NCBI RefSeq assembly: GCF_014466955.1 | Contig: NZ_AP023396.1 | Location: forward strand, 7,564,001 to 7,628,000 | DNA: 64,000 nucleotides | Reading direction: 5' to 3' | Source: Nocardia wallacei | GTDB taxonomy: Bacteria > Actinomycetota > Actinomycetes > Mycobacteriales > Mycobacteriaceae | In this document: one piece after another, positions 56,092 to 64,000 of the stretch | Layout of the letters: the number at the start of each line of letters is the position of its first letter | How positions within the stretch are numbered: position 1 is the stretch's first letter | Notes under the pieces: model-generated | What the model saw: the letters and a program-made list of their open reading frames with translations, nothing else | What the model was told of the DNA's origin: nothing | Databases searched by the model: none | Made by a program: the position numbers and the translations under genes

Positions 56092-56913
56092 ATGCGTTTG
56101 ATCTCGAGTGGCAAGCACCACGCCACTTTCGAATTCGGCGACCTGCGAGTGATCTCGTTGCGGGACGGGTACATCGACATGCCGCCGACCCGACTGCGCG
56201 ACGAGAACGGGTGCGCGCTCGACGCGCTGCCCGCCGCCGTCCCGCTGGTCGGCGACAACTTGCGGCTGTCGGTCAACGCCTTCTTCGTCACCGACGGCAC
56301 GCGATCGGTGCTCATCGACACCGGCGCGTCCAACGTCTGGCACGACCCCACCATGGGTTTGCTCCACGACGCGCTCGACGAAGCGGGAATCGACCGCGCG
56401 CATATCACCGATGTGGCCATCACCCACAACCACGAAGACCACGTGAGCGGCCTGATCGCGCCGGACGGTTCGCAGGCGTTCCCCGGACTCGAGCGCGTGT
56501 GGATCGGCGCGGGCGACACCGCGGTGTTCACGGGGCGGCTCGAGCCGATCCGCGACCGTGTCGTACCGGTGTCGGAGAGGGTCGCGATCAACGAATGGAC
56601 CACCGCCGTCCCGACACCGGGCCACACCCCCGGCCACACCGTCTACGACCTCAGCGGCGGCACCGGCCACCTGCTCGCCTGGGGCGACACCGTCCACGTC
56701 CCCACCCTCCAGTTCGAGCAGCCGACCGTGTCATGGGAACTCGACGGCAACCAGCCCCAGGCCCGCGCCGCGCGCGCCGCCCTCCTCGAACAACTGACCC
56801 GACCGGACCACTTCGTAGCCGGAGCCCACCTCGACTCCCCCGGCATCGCCCGCGTAACCCGCTCCGGCGACGGCTACGCGCTGGAGTACCTCGCACCACC
56901 GATCGGGCAATAG
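56092..56913 (+). CDS. Metallo-beta-lactamase-fold hydrolase
   Basis: 273 residues. Zinc motif THNHEDHVSG (HxHxDH), then PTPGHTPGHTVYDL (His), WGDTVHVPT (Asp) and GAHLDSPG (His) complete the two-metal site. Substrate is unknown; such enzymes hydrolyse lactones, thioesters or other esters. ATG 56092 follows GGAGG. Divergent from, and probably controlled by, the XRE-cupin regulator. Confidence 0.9.
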   Translation: MRLISSGKHHATFEFGDLRVISLRDGYIDMPPTRLRDENGCALDALPAAVPLVGDNLRLSVNAFFVTDGTRSVLIDTGASNVWHDPTMGLLHDALDEAGIDRAHITDVAITHNHEDHVSGLIAPDGSQAFPGLERVWIGAGDTAVFTGRLEPIRDRVVPVSERVAINEWTTAVPTPGHTPGHTVYDLSGGTGHLLAWGDTVHVPTLQFEQPTVSWELDGNQPQARAARAALLEQLTRPDHFVAGAHLDSPGIARVTRSGDGYALEYLAPPIGQ

Positions 56914-56993
56914 ATCGCCTATAGCCACGGAACACCTTGTGGCCGAGTCGGATTCGCCCGCCGACCGGATCGACAGCGCGTACCTTGCGCGAA

Positions 56994-57623
56994 CTACCTT
57001 GCCTTTCCGGTTGTTTCGACGGTCCCGCTGGCGGCGTCCAGTGCGGGGGCGAGGGGGGCGAGGGCGGAGCGGAGGAGGTCGGCGAGGGAACCGGAGACCA
57101 CGACCAGGTTGCCGCTCGCGGGCTGGATCCACTGTTCCAGAGCGACGCGGATGGCGGCGGCTACTCCGGCCGCCAGGACGCGGGAGGTGAGGCCGGTGGG
57201 GTCGTCGATGCGAGCGGCGATGACGGTGGCCAGGGGGTCGGTGATGACGGTGGTGGTTCGGAGAAAGGCTTCGCGCAGGGCGGGTGTGCGGGTGATCAGA
57301 AGGAGGGCCTCGCGGGCGGTGTCGCCGGAGGCGGTGTACTGCTCCACGATCGCGTCGACGACGGCGTCCGCGAGGGGGACCTCGGGCGGGCGGGACGCCA
57401 CCGCGGCCGCGACCCGCTCTTCGCGTTCGGCGGTGACGGCGGCGACGATGGCCTGTTCGCGGCTGGAGAAGTAGTTGTTGTAGGTGCGCGGTGAGACACC
57501 GGCCGCCTCGGCGATGTCGTCCACGCGCACGTTGCCGGGCCCCCGTTCCATGGCCAGCCGCAGTGCCGCCGCGCGCAGTGCCTCGCGCGTGGCTTGCTTC
57601 TTTCGCTCACGTAAACCCGCCAC
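56994..57623 (-). CDS. TetR-family regulator
   Basis: 209 residues. DNA-binding domain: RKKQATREALRAAALRLAME, VDDIAEAAGVSPRTYNNYF (residues about 8-55). C-terminal helical effector domain. Start ATG/GTG at 57623. Two adjacent operators (57654-57683) lie between it and the divergent TIM-barrel-like gene, so it likely represses that gene and itself. Confidence 0.88.
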   Translation of the reverse strand: MAGLRERKKQATREALRAAALRLAMERGPGNVRVDDIAEAAGVSPRTYNNYFSSREQAIVAAVTAEREERVAAAVASRPPEVPLADAVVDAIVEQYTASGDTAREALLLITRTPALREAFLRTTTVITDPLATVIAARIDDPTGLTSRVLAAGVAAAIRVALEQWIQPASGNLVVVSGSLADLLRSALAPLAPALDAASGTVETTGKAR

Positions 57624-57653
57624 CCGCCCAGCCTTTCACGAATTCGTGCACAC

Positions 57654-57683
57654 ACGCAAACTTGCGTGCACGCAAATTTGCGG
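57654..57683. promoter_or_regulatory. Double TetR-type operator
   Basis: ACGCAAACTTGCGT (57654-57667) and ACGCAAATTTGCGG (57670-57683) are two near-identical palindromes 16 bp apart centre to centre, which would put two dimers at 1.5 turns. The overlap TTGCGTGCACGCAA is itself a perfect palindrome. Confidence 0.8.
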
Positions 57684-57731
57684 TCTACGCTGTGCCCGAA
57701 CCGCCCATCCGCACCAGAAGGGACAGCACAC

Positions 57732-58772
57732 ATGCGCGGCAGAGGAATGACGTACGACACGGGCTTCGTGAGCGCGGGCAGGATTTCGAGAACGGATTGG
57801 GATCTCCGGACCGTCGCGCGCGAACTCACCATCATTCGAGATGACTTGCACTGCAACGCCGTTCAGATCATCGGCGGCGATCCGGAACGGCTCGAACAGG
57901 CCGCCCGCCACGCCGCCGAACTCGGCCTGGAGGTCTGGTTCTCGCCGTACCCGCTGGATCTGACGCCCGGGGAGATCCACACCTTGTTCCTCGACTGCGC
58001 GGAGCGAGCCGAACGGCTACGGCGGACGGGAGCCGAGGTGGTGTTCGTCGCCGGTGTCGAGCTGACCGTCATGAACAAGGGCTGGCTGCCGGGCGCGGAC
58101 GTCGACGAACGCCTGCGCCTGCTGCTGGCCGACCCCGACGGCCGGGCCGAACGACTCGCGGGCGTGAGCGCCCGGCTGGACGAGTTCTTCGGCACGGCCG
58201 TGCCCGCCGTCCGCCAACGCTTCGGCGGCCGAATCACTTACTGCGCCATCCAGTTCGAGCGCATCGACTGGGCACCGTTCGACTTCGTATCGCTCGAACT
58301 CATCCGCTCCGCCGAAGTCGCCGACCGGTTCCGCCAGGGCGTGCGCGATCTGGTCGCACCGGGAAAGCCGGTCGCTGTCACGGGATTCGGCGCGGCCACC
58401 TGGCAGGGCGCGGGCGACGTCGCGCCGCGCAGCATGGAGATCGTCGAACACGACCCCGCGACCGGCGACCCCGTCCGCTTGAACGGGGAGTACACCCGCG
58501 ACGAGGCCGGTCAGGCCGCCTATCTGAGCGAGCTGCTGGAAATCTTCGACTCCGAGGGCGTCGACAGCACCTTCGTCTTCCTGTTCGCCCTGTACAACTA
58601 CCCACACCGCACCGACCCCCGCACCGACCTCGACCTAGCCAGCCTCGGCATCGTGAAGGTCCTGGAGAACGGCTACGGCGACACCTACCCGGACATGCGC
58701 TGGGAACCCAAGCGGGCCTTCACCGCCGTCGCCGAACACTACGGCCGCGCCCTGCAGACCACTCCCGCGTAG
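57732..58772 (+). CDS. TIM-barrel-like protein of unknown function
   Basis: 346 residues. Resembles glycoside-hydrolase-like TIM barrels: alternating strands and helices with FVAGVELTVMNKG, ITYCAIQFERIDW, KPVAVTGFGAATW, a Glu in LNGEYTRDEAG and ENGYGDTYPDMRWEPKRAF near the end. Related actinobacterial proteins are, I recall, sometimes labelled abortive phage infection protein, without support that I can name. ATG 57732 has AGAAGGGA upstream; ATG 57747 is alternative. No signal peptide, so cytoplasmic. Controlled, by position, by the divergent TetR regulator. Confidence 0.7.
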   Translation: MRGRGMTYDTGFVSAGRISRTDWDLRTVARELTIIRDDLHCNAVQIIGGDPERLEQAARHAAELGLEVWFSPYPLDLTPGEIHTLFLDCAERAERLRRTGAEVVFVAGVELTVMNKGWLPGADVDERLRLLLADPDGRAERLAGVSARLDEFFGTAVPAVRQRFGGRITYCAIQFERIDWAPFDFVSLELIRSAEVADRFRQGVRDLVAPGKPVAVTGFGAATWQGAGDVAPRSMEIVEHDPATGDPVRLNGEYTRDEAGQAAYLSELLEIFDSEGVDSTFVFLFALYNYPHRTDPRTDLDLASLGIVKVLENGYGDTYPDMRWEPKRAFTAVAEHYGRALQTTPA

Positions 58773-58788
58773 CCCGGCCGGTCCGTGG

Positions 58789-60015
58789 TCACCCGAGTTG
58801 GTCGCGGCGGCGAGCGAGGTACGCCGTCTCGGCGGAGTTGCCCGCCAGCTCGATGGCCTTGTCGTAGGCCGCACGCGACTGCCGGCTGCGGCCCAGCCGC
58901 CGCAGCAGATCGGCCCGGGTTGCGTGGTAGGCGTGATATCCGGCCAGCTTGCCTTCGATGCGGTCGACAGCGGCGAGTGCGACCTCCGGCCCGTCCAGCT
59001 CGGCGAGGGCGATGGCCCGGTTGAGGGCGACGATCGGGGAGGCGTCGAGGCGCACGAGTTGGTCGTAGAGAGCGAGTATCTGGGACCAGTCGGTATCACG
59101 CACGTCGCGGGCGGAGGTATGCACGGCGTTGATCGCGGCGAGGATCTGGTAGCGGCCGGGAGCCGCTCCGGCCGCGAGACGCTCGCGCACCAACCGATGC
59201 CCCTCGGCGATCAACGTCTCGTCCCAGGCGCCGCGGTCCTGCTCGGCGAGGGCGACCAGTTCGCCGTCGGCCGAAACCCGGGCGGGGCGGCGGGCTTCGA
59301 TGAGCAGCATCAGCGCCAGCAGTCCGGCCACCTCGCCGTCGCCGGGCAGCAGGGTACGGATCAAACGGGTGAGCCGGATCGCCTCGGTGGTCAGGTCGTG
59401 CCGTAGCGGCTCGGTGTCGGAGCCGGTCGCCAGGTAACCCTCGTTGAAGACGAGGAACAGGACGTTGAGCACGCCGGTGACGCGGGACGGAAGGTCCTCG
59501 GCGGACGGTACCCGATAGGGGATGCGGGCCGCCGTGATCTTGGCCTTCGCGCGCGTGATCCGTTGCCCCACAGCGCTTTCGGTCGCCAGGAAGGCGCGGG
59601 CGATCTCGGGCACGGTCAGGCCGCCGACCATGCGCAGCGTCAATGCCAGGCGGGCCTCCATCGCCAGCGCCGGGTGGCAGCAGGTGAAGATCAGCCGGAG
59701 CCGATCGTCGTCGATGGCGCCGAGCGGCTCGGGCGGGGTGTCGTCGTACACGATCCGAGCCTCCTTGTGCTTGTCGTCGCGCTTGTTCTCGCGCCGGATC
59801 CGGTCGATGGCCTTGCGGTTGGCCGTGGTGGTCAGCCAGGCGCCGGGGTTGGGCGGCACGCCGTCGCCCGGCCACCGCTCGACAGCGGTCGCGAACGCCT
59901 CGGCCGCTGCCTCCTCGGCGATGTCGAGGTCGCCGAAACGCCTGGTGAGAGCGGCGACCACCCGCGACCACTCGTCGTGGTGGGCGCGGGTGATCGCGTG
60001 CTCGATGTCGTTCAC
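58789..60015 (-). CDS. ECF sigma factor with C-terminal extension (ECF42-type)
   Basis: 408 residues. Sigma region 2 near residues 12-80 (RFGDLDIAEEAAAEAFATAV, NPGAWLTTTANRKAIDRIRR), region 4 near 110-170 (RLALTLRMVGGLTVPEIARAFLATESAVGQRI), then a long helical domain (LVFNEGYLA, NRAIALAELDGPEVALAAVD) of the DUF6596 type that defines the ECF42 group. No anti-sigma factor is present; these are paired with DGPF/YCII proteins. GTG 60015 overlaps the upstream DGPF gene by four bases (GTGA). Confidence 0.92.
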   Translation of the reverse strand: MNDIEHAITRAHHDEWSRVVAALTRRFGDLDIAEEAAAEAFATAVERWPGDGVPPNPGAWLTTTANRKAIDRIRRENKRDDKHKEARIVYDDTPPEPLGAIDDDRLRLIFTCCHPALAMEARLALTLRMVGGLTVPEIARAFLATESAVGQRITRAKAKITAARIPYRVPSAEDLPSRVTGVLNVLFLVFNEGYLATGSDTEPLRHDLTTEAIRLTRLIRTLLPGDGEVAGLLALMLLIEARRPARVSADGELVALAEQDRGAWDETLIAEGHRLVRERLAAGAAPGRYQILAAINAVHTSARDVRDTDWSQILALYDQLVRLDASPIVALNRAIALAELDGPEVALAAVDRIEGKLAGYHAYHATRADLLRRLGRSRQSRAAYDKAIELAGNSAETAYLARRRDQLG

Positions 60016-60335
60016 CGGAACGGCCGTACCTCGATCTTGCGATCGCACGCCTTCGACGCCTCGGCGGCGAGTGCGAGCGCCACGTCCAGGTCGGGGGCCT
60101 CCCACACCCAGACTCCGGCAAGGTATTCCTTCGACTCCACGAACGGCCCGTCGCTGAATACCGGCTGCTCGCCTCGGTTGTCGACGACCGTGGCCGTGTC
60201 GGTGTCGGCGAGTCCCCCCGCGAAAACCCAGTAGCCCTCGGCCCGCAGTCGTTCGTTGAACGCGCTGATGGCGGGCTCCCGGTCCGTGCTGCCCGGATTG
60301 CTCTTGTCGTCGATCACCGAAACCAGATACTGCAT
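60012..60335 (-). CDS. DGPF/YCII-family protein
   Basis: 107 residues, whole-length YCII-like domain (PF03795): MQYLVSVIDDKS at the start and the namesake FSDGPFVESKEYLAGVWVWEA. Genetic partner of ECF42 sigma factors; biochemical role unknown. ATG 60335 with AGGAGAGG upstream. Translationally coupled to the sigma factor gene. Confidence 0.92.
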   Translation of the reverse strand: MQYLVSVIDDKSNPGSTDREPAISAFNERLRAEGYWVFAGGLADTDTATVVDNRGEQPVFSDGPFVESKEYLAGVWVWEAPDLDVALALAAEASKACDRKIEVRPFR

Positions 60336-60372
60336 CTGAAGTCCTCTCCTGTGCGTCGCCGGCGGGTGTGGT

Positions 60373-60990
60373 CTATCGGTCGGCGATCGCGCCCCCGCTT
60401 TTCCGAGGCTGCGGCCCGACACCCTCGGGAACCTTCCCGTGCACGTGCGGGATGTACACGAGCTTGTGCGTCCGGCCGTCGAGCACCGTCGACTCGACCA
60501 GCTCCAGATCCAGCTCGGCACCGCCGTGCAGCAAACCCGCGCCACCGGCGCGGCCGGAGACGGCGGGGAACATCATGACCTCCAGCCGGTCGACGAGCCC
60601 GGCGGCGAGCAGGGCACGGTTGAGCGCGATGCTGCCGTGCGAACGCATCGGCACGTCCGTCGTGCGCTTCAGTCGCTCGATCGCCGTCACGGCGTCCTCG
60701 TGCAGAACCGTCGAGTTCTGCCATCCGAGCGGCTCTTCGAGCGTGCTGGAGAACACGATCTTCGGCAGCTCGTTCAGGCTGTCGTAGTAGGGCTCGTCGT
60801 ACTCGGTCACGAACTGCCGGAACTCGCGGAACGTCGTCGCGCCGAAAACGAGCACCTGCTCCTGGGCGAAGGTACGCACCCGATCCGCGATCAGCTCGGG
60901 CCCTTCCTTCCCCCAGTACCCGGGCCAGCCCTCCGCCATGCCGTAGCCATCGACGGTGCTGAAGAAGTCGACAGTGAAGGTGGTGCTCAT
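60373..60990 (-). CDS. RibD/dihydrofolate-reductase-like protein
   Basis: 205 residues, RibD C-terminal/DHFR fold. TVDFFSTVDGYGMAEG at the N-terminus, VLVFGATTFREF, KIVFSSTLEEPLGW and SIALNRALLAAGLVDRLEVMMFPAVSG define the family; NADPH-dependent reduction of an unknown substrate. ATG 60990 with GAGGAG upstream. It precedes the DGPF gene by 37 bp and is probably the first gene of the ECF42 operon. Confidence 0.88.
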   Translation of the reverse strand: MSTTFTVDFFSTVDGYGMAEGWPGYWGKEGPELIADRVRTFAQEQVLVFGATTFREFRQFVTEYDEPYYDSLNELPKIVFSSTLEEPLGWQNSTVLHEDAVTAIERLKRTTDVPMRSHGSIALNRALLAAGLVDRLEVMMFPAVSGRAGGAGLLHGGAELDLELVESTVLDGRTHKLVYIPHVHGKVPEGVGPQPRKSGGAIADR

Positions 60991-61179
60991 GATGCTCTCC
61001 TCGCTCGCGCCACCCCCGTTGGGCGGCCTCACCACTGCTACGAACACCACCACCCCGATCCGACACCCCACCCAAGATTTCTTCGAAAAATTCTCCGGAA
61101 CACTCAGCCGCGCATGGTGGCACGCGGCCACGGGCGACGGCGGCGCGGATTTCGGTGGGGGCCTGACCTTGCCCGCCGG

Positions 61180-61878
61180 TCAGAAGCCCGACATCAGACG
61201 GCGCCACTGGGCGCCGAAGGGCTGTTTGGCCGTGACGGAGCCGAATCGCAGCCGCCCGCTGACGACCAGGTGCAGCGGGCCGATCGGGGGGCCGGTACGC
61301 ACCTTGTTGTTCGCGCTGGAGCCGATCAGGTCCAGGCCGTTGAGGTCGACCGTGGCCGCCGCGGGCACGATCAGCGTGAGCGAACTGCAGAAATCGTCCA
61401 CGCGCAGCTCCACCACCTGGGTGGACATGATCGCCTGGGTGAAATCCAAAGTGACGCCGGAGAATTGGCTGTTGAGGTAGAGCACCGGCGGCACCTGCCA
61501 CCGGCCCTTGCGAGTGATGCCGGACAGCCGGGCCCGGATCCGATCGCCCGACGATGCGGCCGGTGCCGGACGCGCCGCGCCGAACGAGGGCGCCTTCGAA
61601 TACGGCGGCGGGGCGGGCTGCGGCTGACCCGCCATCCGGATCCCGGGCAGGTCGATCAGTACGGCGTTCAGCTCGCCGCGGGTCTTGGCGGCCAGCGCGG
61701 TATCCATCCGCTCGGTGAACTCACCCAGCGACAACATGCCCAGGCCCACGGCCCGCTGCAGCAGCACTCCGACGTGCTCGCGCTCGGCATCGGACACCCG
61801 CAGATCGCGGTCGCCCACCGCGCCGCCGGGCTCCGGCACCGATCGCGTCCCAGGAGCCGAAACCGTCTCACCACCCAT
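61180..61878 (-). CDS. DUF1707 domain protein with LiaF-like C-terminus
   Basis: 232 residues. DUF1707 (about 25-80: LRVSDAEREHVGVLLQRAV, LGEFTERMDTALAAKTRGEL), a proline linker, then a domain like the LiaF/cell-wall-active-antibiotic response family (FSGVTLDFTQAIMSTQVVEL, VDLNGLDLIGSSANNKV). ATG 61878 is leaderless in appearance: TACCCT seven bases upstream. Downstream of macR on the same strand (82 bp), so possibly an effector of that system. Confidence 0.82.
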   Translation of the reverse strand: MGGETVSAPGTRSVPEPGGAVGDRDLRVSDAEREHVGVLLQRAVGLGMLSLGEFTERMDTALAAKTRGELNAVLIDLPGIRMAGQPQPAPPPYSKAPSFGAARPAPAASSGDRIRARLSGITRKGRWQVPPVLYLNSQFSGVTLDFTQAIMSTQVVELRVDDFCSSLTLIVPAAATVDLNGLDLIGSSANNKVRTGPPIGPLHLVVSGRLRFGSVTAKQPFGAQWRRLMSGF

Positions 61879-61960
61879 GCCGTCGAGGGTACCGACGGCG
61901 GCGTTCCCGCACATCAGGGCAATCCCTGATCCGGGCTACGCCCTCGGGGGCAGCCGAGGG

Positions 61961-62674
61961 CTACTCCAGGCCCTGCTCGATCGCGTACCGGGTCAGCTCC
62001 ACCCGGTTGGCCAGCTGGAGTTTGCGCAGCGTGGCCTGGACGTGGTTCTCGACCGTGCGGTGGCTCAGGCCCAGGCGAGTGGCGATCTGCTTGGCGGACA
62101 AGCCCTTGGCGACCATGCGCAGCACCTCGGTCTCGCGGTCGGTCAGTGCCGGGCGGTGCGGTTCGTCGCGGCCGGACGGCGCGCTGGCGATACGGCGGTA
62201 CTCACCGAGGACCAGACCGGCCAGGCCCGGCGTGAACACCGCCTGCCCGGCCGCGGTGGCGCGCACCGCCGCGACGAGTTCCGCGGCCGAGGCGCTCTTC
62301 ACCAGGTAGCCGGTGGCGCCCGCCTTGATCGCGTCCAGCACGTCGCCGCGTTCGGCCGAGGCGGACAGCACCAGCACCCGGCTGTCCGGCGAGACCCGCA
62401 GAATCTCGGTGGTGGCCTGAGCGCCGTTGCCGTCGGGGAGCCGCATATCCATCAACACCACCGTCGGCCGCACGGCCGCGGCGCGGCGGGTCGCCGACCC
62501 GACACCGTCGGCGGTGGCGGCCACCTGAAACCCGGCCTCGGTCAGATCGCGCGAAACGCCGTCGCGCCACATCGGGTGATCGTCCACCACCATCACCGAA
62601 ACGTCTTCGGCGGCAGCGCCTTCCGGCTTCGCATCGCCCGGACGTTCGCCGCCCGGCACATCATCTCCGCTCAT
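61961..62674 (-). CDS. macR: LuxR-family response regulator
   Basis: 237 residues. Receiver domain with the acidic pair VVDDHPMWRDG, phosphorylated Asp76 in VVLMDMRLPDG and Lys in YLVKSASAAEL. C-terminal LuxR helix-turn-helix (LTDRETEVLRMVAKGLSAKQIATRLG, SHRTVENHV). Partner of the MacS-like kinase; the symbol rests on that pairing. ATG 62674, GGGAGAC upstream. Confidence 0.88.
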   Translation of the reverse strand: MSGDDVPGGERPGDAKPEGAAAEDVSVMVVDDHPMWRDGVSRDLTEAGFQVAATADGVGSATRRAAAVRPTVVLMDMRLPDGNGAQATTEILRVSPDSRVLVLSASAERGDVLDAIKAGATGYLVKSASAAELVAAVRATAAGQAVFTPGLAGLVLGEYRRIASAPSGRDEPHRPALTDRETEVLRMVAKGLSAKQIATRLGLSHRTVENHVQATLRKLQLANRVELTRYAIEQGLE

Positions 62675-62690
62675 GTTCGTCTCCCGTCCC

Positions 62691-62841
62691 GCCCGGTCTC
62701 CCGCGTCAACTCCGACCTACCGCACCGGCTCCGGCCGCCCAGACCAACTCGCGCCTTCCACACCAATTCAGGTCTCCTACACCAACTCCGGCCTCCCACA
62801 CCGACTCCGCTCGTCCGCATCGGCTCCGGACCCCCCGGCTG
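62691..62841. repeat. 19-bp tandem array between macS and macR
   Basis: About eight units of 19 bp. Full units start at 62710, 62729, 62748, 62767, 62786 and 62805; consensus CTCCGGCCTCCCACACCAA. A weaker unit at 62691 and a partial one at 62824 flank them. The length is not a multiple of three, so it is not coding. Confidence 0.92.
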
Positions 62842-62859
62842 TACGCGACCGCGTCATCG

Positions 62860-63993
62860 TCAGGCCCCGGTCGGTCGGGGCACGCGGAATTCCCATTCGG
62901 TGCCTTCCTCCGTGGTGAGCAATTCCGTTTCGCCGCCCAGGGCCTCGATGCGGCCGACGATCGAGCGCGTCACTCCCATTCGCCCTTCGGCGGCCGCGTC
63001 GGCGAGCCGGCCGGGGGCGATGCCGGGGCCGTCGTCGCGGATGCTCACCACCAGAGCATCGCCCATATCCTCCAGCAGCACATACGCTTTGGCATCGGGT
63101 CCGGCGTGCAGTGCGGTATTCGACAGCGCCGCCGCGACGGCCGCCGCGATTTCCCGGGCGGTGTATTCGCCGATCCGCACGGGGTCGCCCGGGGTGGAGA
63201 CGAAGACCGAGGGGGACGCCTGCGCGGTCAGCAGCGGGCGTAGATCGACTCGCGCACCGCCGGATTCGGACCGGGCGCCCTGCTCGGAGATCAAGACCCG
63301 CAGGGCCACTTCCTGTTCCCCCGCGCGCTGCGCGAGTTCCGCTGTGCTGCCGCCGATCTCACTCCCCCGGCGCTTGATGTAACTGAGTACCTGCAGGACA
63401 CCGTCGTGCACCTCGCGCGCCAAGCGCTCCCGTTCCTGCGCCGCGGCGGTCAACCGCATCGCGGCCTCCAGTTGCCGCTGGGCTCGGCGGGCCGTGCTGG
63501 CGGCGAGGCCGATCGCCAGGCCCACCGACACGAGCACGGGCGCGGTGGCGTCGTTCCACAGCTCCAGTTCCCACTGCTCCCGCACCGCGATGCTCACCGC
63601 CGAGACCAGCAGCCCGGACAGCACACCGCCGATCGCACCCCACCGGATGGCCGCCGACATCACCGCATTCGCGGCCCAGAGCGTGGTCGGCAACGTCTGG
63701 TGCCCGTGATACCAGTCGTAGTCGGCGACCAGCCGGGTCGAGGCCATCAGCGCGATCACCACTGCGTGGTCCCCGAGCACCACCGCCGTGTGCCGACGCG
63801 CGGACTCGGGATCGGCCCACTGCGACAACAGGATCGCCGAAACCACCGACCACACCACCAGTCCCCCGATCAGCAGCCAGCTGAGCCCGGGCTCCCGATA
63901 CGAGTCCACCGAAGCGACCTGCTGCCCCACCGCATACAACACGGTGACCAGCCGAAACGCCTGCGCCGCCCGCCACAGCGGAGCAGTCGCCAC
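62860..63993 (-). CDS. macS: MacS-family sensor histidine kinase, start near window edge
   Basis: At least 377 residues. N-terminal membrane domain of about six helices of the DUF5931 type (LWRAAQAFRLVTVLYAVGQQ). HisKA_3 box LAREVHDGVLQVLSYI with phospho-acceptor His196. ATPase domain: ALSNTALHAG (N box), IRDDGPGI (G1), GRMGVTRSIVG (G2). The frame remains open to the window end, so the true start could be beyond it; GTG 63993 is provisional. It signals to the response regulator downstream and resembles MacS of streptomycetes. Confidence 0.85.
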   Translation of the reverse strand: MATAPLWRAAQAFRLVTVLYAVGQQVASVDSYREPGLSWLLIGGLVVWSVVSAILLSQWADPESARRHTAVVLGDHAVVIALMASTRLVADYDWYHGHQTLPTTLWAANAVMSAAIRWGAIGGVLSGLLVSAVSIAVREQWELELWNDATAPVLVSVGLAIGLAASTARRAQRQLEAAMRLTAAAQERERLAREVHDGVLQVLSYIKRRGSEIGGSTAELAQRAGEQEVALRVLISEQGARSESGGARVDLRPLLTAQASPSVFVSTPGDPVRIGEYTAREIAAAVAAALSNTALHAGPDAKAYVLLEDMGDALVVSIRDDGPGIAPGRLADAAAEGRMGVTRSIVGRIEALGGETELLTTEEGTEWEFRVPRPTGA

Positions 63994-64000
63994 CGCATCG

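Overview
The window is chromosomal DNA from a high-GC, mycolic-acid-bearing actinomycete. Nocardia or a close relative is the best fit. The evidence is the presence of MmpL3 (mycolate flippase), AftD (arabinofuranosyltransferase), a DUF3068 protein and FabG4/HtdX/FadA2, in a gene order that largely follows the Rv0206c-Rv0243 block of Mycobacterium tuberculosis as I remember it. Genus assignment is inference; no rRNA is present.

1-11.2 kb is accessory. It holds the 3' part of a large NRPS gene (A-T-C-A-T-C, second A domain predicted to load threonine, no thioesterase), a TAP-type hydrolase lipoprotein, two TetR regulators converging on each other, an erythromycin-esterase-family protein and a small unknown gene coupled to it. 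This stretch is visibly less GC-rich at third codon positions than what follows. It ends at a tRNA-Gly(CCC) gene at 11235.

11.3-23.4 kb: TRIC/UPF0126 channel, 6-phosphogluconate dehydrogenase, an operon of an unknown secreted protein plus a secretory-lipase homologue that has lost its catalytic serine and histidine, the GH3 lipoprotein LpqI, and a fatty-acid block tetR-htdX-fabG4-fadA2. Two copies of one palindromic operator sit before tetR and between fabG4 and fadA2. A GNAT acetyltransferase follows. 23.4-27.3 kb: ADP-ribosylglycohydrolase with a coupled unknown protein, universal stress protein, isochorismate synthase.

27.4-41.6 kb is a cell-envelope glycan block: DUF2613 peptide, AftD, acyltransferase, DUF3068 protein, MOP-type flippase, a polytopic membrane protein, GT4 glycosyltransferase, SAM methyltransferase and two small conserved-looking genes. 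The gap between the divergent flippase and membrane-protein genes is packed with minisatellite DNA, about 13 units of 45 bp. 41.9-55.4 kb: GTP-type PEP carboxykinase, a dynamin-like GTPase pair, an SDR, an intact secretory lipase, then the coupled trio trmB-NYN nuclease-mmpL3.

55.4-64 kb is regulatory and variable: an XRE-cupin regulator divergent from a metallo-beta-lactamase-fold hydrolase across a perfect 15-bp inverted repeat; a TetR regulator divergent from a TIM-barrel-like protein across two adjacent operators; an ECF42-type sigma factor with its DGPF/YCII partner and a RibD/DHFR-like reductase; and a MacS/MacR two-component system followed by a DUF1707 protein, with a 19-bp tandem array between macS and macR. 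A recurring property is short tandem repeats with units of 19 to 45 bp, both between genes and inside aftD. Start codons were re-chosen from Shine-Dalgarno sequences, overlaps or leaderless -10 elements, so many differ from the longest open frame.
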